A DNA stretch of 64,000 nucleotides from Orbilia blumenaviensis (Eukaryota; Ascomycota; Orbiliomycetes; Orbiliales; Orbiliaceae), in contig JAVHNS010000001.1 of the NCBI GenBank assembly GCA_036872755.1, positions 1,426,001 to 1,490,000 of the forward strand, in the 5' to 3' direction. Positions 28,519 through 38,965 of this stretch are shown here, piece by piece. Numbering within the stretch: position 1 is the stretch's first letter; every line of letters starts with the position of its first letter. The position numbers were made by a program, and so were the translations under genes. The notes under the pieces are model-generated. The model was not told where the DNA came from and did not search any database. It saw nothing but the letters and a program-made list of their open reading frames with translations.

Positions 28519-31500
28519 GCTGAGCTGTTCGGGAGGGAGGAAATCAGAGTTTCCCCTTCTTTTTATCGACTATATTAAAAAAAGGAAAGGATTTTTGTAG
28601 TTTGGTTTATTTCGAGGATTTCTGTGCCTCTTATATTCCCTGTTGTATGGGCGTCCAGTCGAGGGGGAAGGGTAGAGGGCACGTAGGATAGGATAAAACG
28701 TGGGCGGAATGAAAAGTGGGAAGTATGGAGGGGTAGAGATTATAGTGTGTTGCGGGTGAGGTGGAGCCAGCACGCAGAGTCGAATTTCGGGGCCAGAACT
28801 TTACAGGACAATGCCAAAGAGAGCAGGAAAGAAGAAGAAAAAAAACGTCAGTAAAGAAAAGTGGGACCTGGGCTGGTCGCCTGAGCTAGAACGACGGCGA
28901 GAACAGCAACCGACGGGGAAGGGATTTCATACGGGACTCTGCAGGGACACGGAGGACGTTTAGGACTGGCAGCAGGCCTGGTGCAGTGGCTAGTAGCTTC
29001 AGGAGATGACGATGACGATTATCGATGGTGGTGATGTATCGATATCTGTACAGAAGGAAGAAGTGGGATTTCCCCGGGGTGTCGGTTAGCTTAAGTAAGA
29101 GGTACTTGGGTAGGTACTTAGGTAGCTACTTCTTACTAAGTACTGCGAAGTAAGAAGGTTAAAGTAGATAGCTTGTGAGCTAAGTAGGTAGCTAGGAGGA
29201 GCTAGCTCCAGCTTGTAGGTGTCGATAGTTGTTTTAGGTAACCCAGCGGGTGCAACTATCGGGAGAAGCAGCAGTATACAGTGCTGTACAGTGCTGTACA
29301 GTGCAGTGTAGAAATTCAGAATAAGGGAAAGACAAAGAAGCTAGGCAAAGCAGCAAAAGGAAACCGGAGGGAAGCTCTAGAAGACTAGACCGGCTATACT
29401 ATATCAGAATTGGAGACAAATACTGACCCGATGAGATGGGAAAAAAGGGCCAGGTGGGAGATGGCGATGGGATTGAAGATGGCAGCAGGAGCGGTGGCAG
29501 CAAGTTTGTATAGGGAAGTGGGGGGCAGTGGAAGAGGAGGGCGAGGAGGACGAGGAGGACAAGGATGACGATGGCGATGAAGGTGATGTCGGATGTTTCG
29601 AGTTCTCACGATTCGATCACACTCGGTCAATTACATGCTTGACTTCGCATTGAACAGACAGACACAAGACACTGCAGACCAGCCGGTAGATTCGAGTTTG
29701 AGTTTGAACTCAGGTTTCTTACAAATTAACCTTTTAGCTTGGGCCAACAGGTAAGTAGAGCAGAGTCAGTACTTTAATTCGGGACTCAGTAGGTAGCTAC
29801 CGGTCCTACTAAACCACTTAGCTAACGTTACAGAAATTAATTTGGATAACTACATCCAGACTGTATCAGGTAAAATCCTTCTTCTTCAAGTTCTTACTAT
29901 AGTGCATTGATATTAAGATTGATACGGTATATGATACTTAGGATAGGTACCTATATTACATGCACCGGACCACGGATATAATGGCATTATCGAACGTTAC
30001 CTGCTCTCTCTCTCTGCCTCTCTCCTTTAATTTCGAGCTCTCCCGGGCCTATCGATTGCAGCTTCCCACGATAACAAGCATTTACAATTTTTTTTTTTTT
30101 TCCTTTTACCAGAGCTTCCAGCGGCATGCCAGATCAAATTGACTAATAAGCTCCCCCCCAAAATTTAAAAGCAGCCAATGGCTCTCGCCGTCCAAGCGAG
30201 CATCCTGCATCGACCACCTGCTCCACTCCCGGAACCCGATCCATCCACCCATTCCGATTAAAAAAACAAACCCCCAAGCTCCTGTCCTTGCTATACTCTA
30301 CCAGCCAGGTAACGTGGAAGTAACCCTTGCAAAAGGCATGATGTGCTGTTCACCGCCGGTATCGATTTCCTATTATTTTTATCTTTTTATGTTTATTTTT
30401 TTTATCTTGAGGTTTCAATTTAATATAAATCCCTTGCACGAAAAGGTATAGGTACAGATGCGTTCCCCGGCCGGCAGAAGGGCCAGGCAGCTCTACCCCG
30501 CCCTGATCGGATCCTACTGGCTGGGTTCAATCACTCATTTAAAAAAAATTCTGGGATATACCTAGAATCCTTCGAATTGGACTTTTGCCATCCAGTGGCG
30601 GTGGCCGAATGCGAACGAATTTGTTGGCGAGCTCTTCCGGTATCTCCTGAAGTCACGTTATGAACATTACGTTTGCTGATAAAAAATTGTATACGTCTCC
30701 CAAGGCTAGATCTAGCTATATCCATAGCTAAGGATCTGGAATGAATCTGGGCCGCAAGCACACGTGCACATAAGCTCATGGAGGTGCATGTATGCCTGCG
30801 CATGGGGTGGAAGGGGAATGGTCGGTTTCGAATCTAGGTTTCTCGAGGCGAGAGAAGAACAAGGTAATCCCGTTTTAAGCCCCCACTCCAGACCTTTTCT
30901 CGCACAGCTGCACAGCCGTACGGTATCGAGCGTGTTCTTTGTTTAAACATATGCCCTGTGAAAAATAGAACAGTACACCCAAGTCCTTGGTACGTAAATA
31001 TAAATCAATGAACAAAGACAAAACTATGGGATATGAAATTAATTCACTCTTTAGAATCGAAATTCATTAATTTGGTACTTCCAAAATGTCTGAAGTACGA
31101 ATAATATTCGGAGTACGAACGCTCAGTCGAGCTCCGAGGGTGCGGGTACTCAAGTAACCATAGTATTTATGAAGAGTGAGGTATAAGTATCATAACAATC
31201 TATCAAGGTATATGCACAATAACACTCTAGTATATCTTCCACATAAATATTTAATTAATATACTAAACAATTGTAGACATGTCAAGTAGATATTTGGGGT
31301 TGGTGGGTCGAAGCCCGGTCTATGTCCGGTTTATGTTAAGCCCGATTCGTATGCCCGGCCCATTCGGCTTGGGATCTAGACTTAAGCAAATGAATTCCAC
31401 GAATTCACCCAATAGCTCTAGATCAGATGGCCTGAAGGGAAAAAAAAAAAAAAAAAAAATTCAACAAGAAAGCAACACTACACAATACTAAAAAATATGC

Positions 31501-32087
31501 AGAAATCTAGCATAAGTGTGTTAAATTAACGTACTTGTGCCAGATTTCTGTCCTGCCAAGGTCTCGCTTAAAATTTCAGTATATTCAGTGGCCATACAAA
31601 TGTCTGGAATTCTGAATATACCATCTTATAGTCAATTATAGGTTTAACCCGTAGCGGTCCCACGAACATTCCTATTTCCGTATTATATTATTAAACTACT
31701 GTATCAATACTACGATCGAAATCCGCAGAGACATGTTGACAGTGGCCAAATTTTATAAATCTAAAGCTTACTGAATGCAATTTTATACCAAACTCGCGTA
31801 CTCACGGTTAGATACCTATAACTATATCGATCTGGATCTCGCTAGTTAAGGCTCCTGTTAATTAGTTTCTATAGATCTTGAGACCAATAACTTATCAATC
31901 TAAATTTAAAAGTATAAATTTCATACTATCAAGATCTCGAGGAACTCGAAAGAAAAAAAAACCCCCCCTCCAAAAAAAAAATACTCGCACAAGCCTCACG
32001 ATTAATACGTATACCCAGTTATAGCGCTAGCTCTTCCTGGATTCCGACCGTCATTAATATTGTTTCGCTGTGTAACATCGATAAATA
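28519..32087. other. Long intergenic region, no gene recognised
   Basis: Contains the promoter of the SAP gene, tracts built from TAGGTA, AAGTA and TAGCTA units at about 29090-29225, a short CTGTACAGTG repeat near 29275-29305, a T14 run near 30089, and AT-rich sequence from about 30950. A possible retroposon-like unit lies at 31280-31459. Open frames are short and lack motifs. Confidence 0.5.
31280..31459 (+). repeat. Possible SINE-like retroposon with A20 tail
   Basis: A GGGTCGAAGCC element near 31305 differs by one base from the RNA polymerase III box B consensus GGTTCGANNCC. About 130 nt later the sequence ends in a run of 20 A (31440-31459). The intervening sequence contains repeated GCCCG-type blocks. 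I could not find a clear box A or target-site duplication, so this is weak. Confidence 0.2.
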
Positions 32088-32439
32088 TCAATTCCCCCTC
32101 ACAAGCTTAGCTTCCAGCACGCTCATGCCGTCGTCAACCACATATCCGCGTTCTCTATAGATCAACCAATCTTTCTTATCAACCGACAGCAAATTGGTAT
32201 CCACGCCAGCTGAAAATGATCCGAGCGAACGAGTTGAACAGGGCTTGAGGGACATATCTCTCAGCTCCATCGATACCGTGATCTGCACCATGATAACCAC
32301 ATGCGAACGGACAGGGTCCCTGAGCCAGGCATTCGATTGCCGATCCCATCGTGGCGGCAGCGATCGAGCCATGGCACACGTATGCACCCGCATATACCCC
32401 TCCATCTAACCCGTAATAAATCGCGAGTCGCATTCGCAT
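32088..32439 (-). CDS. Possible small two-exon gene, unknown product
   Basis: Exon A 32439-32277 and exon B 32209-32088, joined through a 67-nt intron (GTATCG donor, TTTTCAG acceptor), close in frame to give 94 residues. The product has a Cys-containing N-terminal half (CHGSIAAATMGSAIE, GPCPFACGYHG) and a charged C-terminal half (DKKDWLIYRERGYVVDDG). No family recognised. Three overlapping frames are open here, so stop codons are scarce and the coding signal is weak. It may also be the 3' part of a longer gene. Confidence 0.25.
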
Positions 32440-32506
32440 TCATATATGTATTTGCATATATCTCAGCTTCAAACTCCAGCTGAAGAAGAAGAAGCCGAGC
32501 CTTCAA

Positions 32507-33283
32507 GAATAACCGACCCGTGCAACAAAAATAAAATAAATAAAAAACCCATTTTTAAAAACTTAGAATCGATCTACGTTCCTAACACCAATCTGGCTTA
32601 CCAACTTAACTCCGAAGGTTGCACGAACCAATTAATTGTACTTTGCATATATAGCTGGGAGACGTATCTGCCTACCCGGTACATAGGTAGCCTCGACCAC
32701 TTGAATTATGTATGCGTGAATTCATAATTCATCCGTTGCGCATATTTGATTTAAATATTTTTTGGATTTCAATCTTGTGGGTGTTTTATCTATTCTTATC
32801 AATTATCTTTTATTAAAAACAGAATAAAAAGGAGGGAAGGCTTTTTTTTTTCAGCCTATAGAACCTGTAATATTTGGTGATTTTGACCAATTGGAGGCGC
32901 TCTTATACCTCGAAGACATCTTAATATCATGCATGCGCATGCATCGATGAATTGTCAAGACGCAAAGGGGATCGTACAGAACCCCCCAAAGCGGCATTGG
33001 CTACTAACGAATGTTAGAACCATGTCCTATATTCCACAAAGAGTTGGATCGGCTTGCGAACAAATTATAGGCGAGCCTAGAGAGTTGGAAACTATTATTC
33101 ATAAAACACAATCAAGCATGAGGAGGCAAAAAAAATCTATTTAAGGCAGGCCTCGAGCCCCGTTATATACTAACTTACATCCATTAGATCTGTAGCGCTT
33201 CTACAATACCCAGGTTCAGCTACTTTCCCCTATAAACTTGCCTCCAAGCCATCAAAATTCAATCCCCAAGTCTCCTCTCTTAA
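32507..33283. other. Intergenic region upstream of the aegerolysin gene
   Basis: AT-rich DNA with short open frames only. No motif seen. Confidence 0.5.
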
Positions 33284-33305
33284 TAATATATATATATATA
33301 TATAC
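33284..33305 (+). promoter_or_regulatory. TATA-rich element upstream of the aegerolysin gene
   Basis: An alternating TA run lies about 45-65 nt before the start codon, a plausible TATA-type core promoter. Position is the only support. Confidence 0.35.
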
Positions 33306-33350
33306 TCATAACCTTCAAAAATCCGAACTACCCCCCTCAAGACGAACGAA

Positions 33351-33752
33351 ATGGCTTTAAAACAGCGTATCTCTCTCGCCATCAAAAACAAAACCACTAC
33401 TGAGCTAAAAATCCAAAAGGCTCAAATAGAATATGGAAGATTCCATGCTCCAAACGACATCAGCAACGAAATCCCCCGCAGTCAAGTGGAAGGACAGTCA
33501 ATCCCCGCAGGCGGGTCCTTTACCATCAACAGCTCCGGCAGGGAGGACGCGGCCATCGGCACGGAGGGGACTGTTTATATCACGGCCGATGGAAGCGAGA
33601 TCGTTAAGGTCTACTGGAATGTCCCGTGGGGCGCTTATGTGAACGAACTCACCCCGACAGTCGTCAGTGACTCGTACTCTGTTAATGTCCCGGAGGATGT
33701 TCCGCAAGATGGCCCTATTGGCAATATTAGTGTCGAAATTAGCGATGCTTAG
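33351..33752 (+). CDS. Aegerolysin family protein
   Basis: Aegerolysins are small beta-sandwich proteins that bind particular membrane sphingolipids. Some act with a MACPF-domain partner to form pores; others have roles in fruiting or defence. This intron-less frame gives 133 residues, the usual length. It has the typical start with a hydrophobic strand then NKTTTELKIQKAQIEYGRFH, the central SGREDAAIGTEGTV (compare the family's GR-x-D-A-A-x-G-T-x-G), and the aromatic VYWNVPWG. There is no signal peptide, which is normal for the family. The ATG is preceded by a TATA-like run. No MACPF-like frame is visible in the window. Codon use is unremarkable. Confidence 0.87.
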   Translation: MALKQRISLAIKNKTTTELKIQKAQIEYGRFHAPNDISNEIPRSQVEGQSIPAGGSFTINSSGREDAAIGTEGTVYITADGSEIVKVYWNVPWGAYVNELTPTVVSDSYSVNVPEDVPQDGPIGNISVEISDA

Positions 33753-34499
33753 TTGGGTATCTTAAGGGATCGTCCCGATACTGTCTATTGGATTAGTCCT
33801 GGATGATTAGATTTACTCAGAGGTCGGTTATTTCTCTGGCATACTATAGCTACGCTTTGGAAGAACACTGCACTGGATACCATGACTTTTATAAGCGCTC
33901 CTTATGAATGTTATCTAGATAGTATGCTGATTAACATCCGCCTGTATACGCAATGCTAACTAAAATAAAACATCCCTTTATAAATACATACATTAAATTA
34001 CTGTTGTTAGTACACTTAACATACCTCCGTAGAACTATAATTGGCGTCACGATACGGTTACGGTAGCCGGTAATAAATACATATATTCCTTTCCACTGAC
34101 GTAAAACCAGGCTTATAGCGGCCCCTAGTCGAGAATAAACTTAACATTTCCCTAGTAATCATATCGGATTAGAGCAGGAATGGGAAATACGACAAACTCT
34201 TCATATCGGTATATGCATGCGCGACAGGCGAAAGGGCATATACATAACTACGATATCATATATCTTAATTAAGTACTAGTACGTACTTCATATGCACAGT
34301 CAATCATCTCAACAAACCTTTCGTTAATGTCGATCTTGCATTACAGAATCCCAGGTTACTTCAGAACTTCATAGACCTCCCCCCATATTACTCGGAGCTT
34401 CTGGTACCATTGGACAACCTATGCCGGGCGATAATGACGCAACAATGCTCCCGTAGAACTATAATGTCGATGGAAGCCCGGGCGATCAAATCGAAAAGT
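33753..34499. other. AT-rich region downstream of the aegerolysin gene
   Basis: No open frame of note. TA-rich and stop-rich on all frames, possibly the degraded upstream part of the decayed frame that follows. Confidence 0.4.
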
Positions 34500-35002
34500 A
34501 GTCGATCTAAATAATCTCACAACGGCGAAGAAGTCTCAGGCGCACGTAGACGACAAAAGGCATCTTCGCCCGATAGCAGTAAAAACCAGAGTATATCTAT
34601 AACTACTTTGTGGATATCACAAACGAAATTCAGAAGGCAATTCGAAAGTAAGTTCAACTCGCATCGCGACAGATCAGCTATAACATACATGCCGATGCGA
34701 CGATATTCTAACGGTACTTTCGCTTATGTAAAATTAAAACATCGACACTGCCAGGGGCCCCCTCCCCTCTTATAGCAAGCGTATCAGCATCCATAATATG
34801 GGGGTTTACAGGCCCCAAACTTGCTATGTAGACATTCGATTCAATGAATAACACCTACAAACGGGCACTGGCTCGTCAAGCACAAATAGCTCTCGGACAT
34901 GATCTACTCGAATACAAACCCGGTTGTATACCCCCCCAAGATCTTCATACCTGTCTTACCTCCAGTCGTTGAAAGAACAGCTGGACATACTCGAACGCTA
35001 TG

Positions 35003-35043
<41 letters not shown>

Positions 35044-35716
35044 GTTCCCTGAAATTCGCAAGTAATCTGCCTCGACTGTCGAAGAAACAGCAGCTATTCA
35101 TTCAAAGATTGCTCTATGGCGTGAGCAACTCCCGCAAAACACAACTACAAAAAAAAAAAAAAAAAAAGACATCGACGCCGCTGTAGCTATGATGGATGTT
35201 AAGAAACATGCAATTCTCGATTCTCGATGCTGCTGTTTTAGCGCAAAAGAAAAAGAAAGAAAAAAAACCTTGTTCTTGATAAGCTCGATACGTGCGGCGA
35301 AGAGCTCAACATCGTTGATTGGCGCAGCATACACGAGAGCGATAATAGAAAAAAAATCGATCAAGGATCTAGTATATCTACACAACCCCCGATTAAAGCC
35401 TTTGAAACGCCCGTCGCACGCCTATGCTATTTGCCTTCGAGTTTGACTCAAGTGCGGTTCAGACAACAAAAGACTTTGGCAAAATAAAATGATATTGTCA
35501 TTGAGCAAAAAAAAAAATCCGTGCAGGATGCGAGGGCATCATTTTCAATCTCGCAGCTAAATATAGGCCAAATTAGCAACGTGGGGGTGACGATCGATAG
35601 TCTGGTAAATGGAGACATCATCATAATCATCATCATCATCATCATGGATGAGATAAAAGAAGCATACCTGGAGTTTTGTGGAACAAGCTATCCGTTCAAA
35701 CGGTGGTGGGCTAAAT
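34500..35716 (+). pseudogene. Decayed, A-tract-rich reading frame, function unknown
   Basis: Protein-like plus-strand segments follow each other in changing frames: around 34590-34650, 34850-34920 (after a likely TAG acceptor at 34827-34829), 34950-35001, 35042-35270, 35270-35485 (ending in TAA) and 35486-35716. Each has even, mostly helical-looking composition with few Pro. Breaks fall at an A39 run (35003-35041), an A-run near 35260, a C-run near 34930, and in-frame TAA/TAG codons that could come from CAA/CAG. A further A19 run (35149-35167) and ATC repeats (about 35616-35644) lie inside. It could instead be an active gene with introns I did not resolve. I recognise no domain. Confidence 0.35.
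35003..35041 (+). repeat. A39 homopolymer
   Basis: Longest homopolymer in the window; inside the decayed frame. A second run of 19 A follows at 35149-35167. Confidence 0.9.
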
Positions 35717-37435
35717 AACAGACTCAAGATTGCTGAGCTGAAAGGTACACTTTTTTTTTTTTTTTTTCAAATACAGTCGTTAAGGATATGCCTAAATCGT
35801 CAAGATATCAAATTTGTGCGATAGACTAGGTATAGAGTTTTAAACAATTTCGATTCACGAAAAAAAAGCCAATAAAGTTTTCTACAATTCAAAGAAACAC
35901 CAAAAATACCAGCCCAAGAAAACAAATATATCCAACATCAACCACGGCTCAGCAGACCAGGCTCAGCTAAAGCGAAATGTATTTATTTGTATATCAGAAA
36001 TCAACACACCGCGTTGACATTGTTGTATTCCGCACCAGCCCTTTTCGAAGCACAAAAAAGGTCCCTCGACTAACCCACGAGTCCAAATTACAATTAACTA
36101 CACCGTACCTTCATGATAATTAATAGTGTAGAAAGTTTGATTATTAATTGCAAATGAACCTAACTAGCTCGTATGTCTTTTACGACCCAATAATACCTTA
36201 TACCACCAGTTTCATCAGTATATCTTCTTATAATTTATACCGGAACGCCTAAATAATCTGTTCTCAGTCCTCAACGAAGCCCCTCACTCCCCACTTCCTA
36301 GCTCATCCCACCCAGGTTAGCTTAGCTTAGCTCAAGAGGTAGTTAGTTATCGATATCGGTAACCCGCAGCCGTTGCATAGCTGCCTACATACTTCCCAAG
36401 CCCACAAAAAAAAACAGGCTGCCGAACCGTGGCTGCCAACTGACATGACATGGCATGACATCTCGCTAACCTTACCAAACCAAACCAGCTAACTACGTAA
36501 CAAAAAAGCAAGCTGTGTATGGCGGAAAAACTCCCCCCCCCAAAGCTCCATGATACATAGTTTCTTTGCTGTCCCCCCCGCTCGGCAACTCCGTTGCTCG
36601 AATTATTTTTTTTTTGACGTTGACCAGCTGAGAATACGGGTTTTAATCGTATATTAACCGCTTAGATCCGGTAAATACATTTTACTTCAAAAAGTCCACA
36701 GTTTTTTTCATCATGCAAGCTGTGAAGAGCGAAGAGCGAAGTAAGCAAGCAAAACCGCAATATATGGGTATGGTATACATTGCATATACCTCGGTATATA
36801 TCTACATCCTAATCAGGAACATAGATCCCAGATATTAATGTTATAGCGTATAATAAGCCCGTGGTACAAAATAATCTGACATAGTACAGCTATAGCACCT
36901 ATGTACCTAGTTTCGGCAAATCCTCTCCCCTTCCCCGTCCAGCGTCTGATTTTATAGTTCTTACTGTAATCCCTCCATTCTCCGGAATAATAAAAAAAGA
37001 CCCAATACAGAACATAAAATGCCGATATCAAGTAGGCTACCGATATCGATAATACAAGATAATACCCACAGCGGGGGAAGAAAAATACCCCCCACAGCAT
37101 CTAGCTCACGTCAGTTTTATATAATTCAAATTGAAGGTGTCAGGCCAGTGTAAGCCAAACCAAACCAAGACAAAACCATCCGCCTTAGTACTAGGGAAGT
37201 GTTCGGCACATATCCGGCCCGGGGATATATCGTGATATAGTTGATCTCCACACATACCTACATATAAAATCCAACAATATAAAAAACCCACCCCCCATAT
37301 CCGCCTTTTTTAATCTGATCAGATAAACTGATAATCTATTTCCCATCTACAGCATCGACCTATCTACCTACCTATCTATCAAAACAAACTATATATATAT
37401 ATAAACAAAATAAAAAAGAAAAAAAGAAGAAAAAG
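35717..37435. other. Intergenic region, no gene recognised
   Basis: AT-rich, with a T18 run near 35750, several short C-runs near 36530-36575 and TATA-like DNA near 37390-37402 upstream of the next gene. The 95-codon minus-strand frame at 36813-37100 shows no motif. Confidence 0.5.
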
Positions 37436-38189
37436 ATGCCAATAACAGAAATCTGCATCTTCTCCCTCCTCCCCTCCACGACCGTCTCCTCCCTCCTCGC
37501 TCCCTCCTCCCCGCACCAATCCCTCCTAACCACCCTTCGCTCTCAGCCAGGCTGCCAAAGTCTTCGCTGGGGCGTGGGCACCATGGACCCTCTCAAACTA
37601 TTCTGGTTCATCGGTAATCTAACTCCCCCTCTCCCCCCCCCCCAATTTCCAATATCAAAACCTCTAATATAATATAATATGTATTAAAAAAAAAAAAGAA
37701 TGGGACACCCTAACCTCCCACCAAACCTTCCAATCCACCCCAACCTACAGCACCTTCACCACAACCGCCCTCTCCCTCACAAACCCCTCTTCCAACCCCC
37801 CCATCCAAATCCGCCACTACCCGCTCCCAACTTCAATCCCATCCCTTCTAACACAATCCTCCTCCTCCCCTTCCCCAAAGAAACCAATCCTAGAATACTT
37901 CTCAATAAAAACAACAACCCCACCATCCAATTTATCAAAAACACTAACAACCCTAACCGACGCCCTCAAAACCCATGAGTCGGACGGAACTCCAATACCG
38001 GCTACTCACGCATTCGCGATAGATGAAGGGTTTGAACAGGAGTGTTTGGCGTTGATATGCTGGAGGGATAAGATCCAACATGGTGAGTTCTTGAAGACGG
38101 ATGTGTTCAGGGAGTGTGCCGGTAGTATGCAGCAGTTGGCGGCGGGGCCGCCGGTAGTGGATCATGTTGATTTGCAGGAGTGGGAATGA
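37436..38189 (+). CDS. Uncharacterised small protein, possibly dimeric alpha-beta barrel (ABM-like)
   Basis: Two exons, 37436-37613 and 37699-38189, join in frame to give 222 residues. The intron ends in a long A-tract and AAG. The first exon contains GTMDPLKLFWFI and the second starts EWDTLTSHQTFQSTPTYSTF, a hydrophobic strand followed by an aromatic helix like the H-x-x-F pattern of antibiotic-monooxygenase-like folds. Near the C-terminus, CLALICWRDKIQHGEFLKTD repeats that pattern, suggesting two such modules. The middle is Ser/Pro/Thr-rich. No catalytic residues can be named. Fungal proteins of this fold are common and mostly uncharacterised. Fold assignment is by pattern only. Confidence 0.6.
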
Positions 38190-38965
38190 TTTACTTCTCC
38201 TTTTCCTTCTTTTAACATTACTTAAGAACTTGTATGTTGTTTATCTTTAATGTCTAGTTAGGATGGAGAGATGAAGTTAAACGGTAGAATTATACTATAA
38301 TATATAAAGAAAGTTAATACTACTACTACAAGACTGTATATAAACCTGGTAAGAAACAAAAGAAGAAGAGAAGAGAATTGTAAAAAAAGAAAAGAAGAAG
38401 AAACGCCAACCCCCATAGTTCATCCTCTTACGAACTTCGAAATTCAAAATTCCACCGAGAAAGCAACAAAAGCGGGATGGTAAAAAAAAAAAAAAAAAGG
38501 TTCTGTCATCATTAATTAACACTTTGACGTTAATATGTTAATATCTTATAGCATTTTAAAAAAAGAGAAGAAATAAGATAGAAGGCAGAAAAAAAAAGAA
38601 GGGAGGAGAACACCTCAGAACACCCTTGGGGGCCGTTATTTCTTTCTCTATAAAAAAATTCCCCATACCACGGGGCACTTTGCTAAACAAGAAAACCTGC
38701 ATGCATGCTTGCTAATAACAATAAAAGCAGAAGAGGAAGAACAGACTGAAAAAGAAACAAACAAGAAGAGGCAGAGACCGGCGCGATGGGTAGCGACTTT
38801 TTCTTTCATAAAACTCCCTCCTGCATGCAGATATGCTAGATAATAATAATTTCAAGCAATTGCAACCAAGCGTCTCTTTAAAAAAACAAAAAAAACAAAT
38901 TCGAAGTGAGGTAAGGTGGGGAGCACAAAAAAAATACCAAGACGTATCAAGACCGACTTATTCGC
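38190..38965. other. Convergent 3' flanks, no gene recognised
   Basis: Lies between the 3' ends of the ABM-like and F-box/WD40 genes. Contains an A-tract near 38481-38498 and purine-rich low-complexity sequence. Confidence 0.6.
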
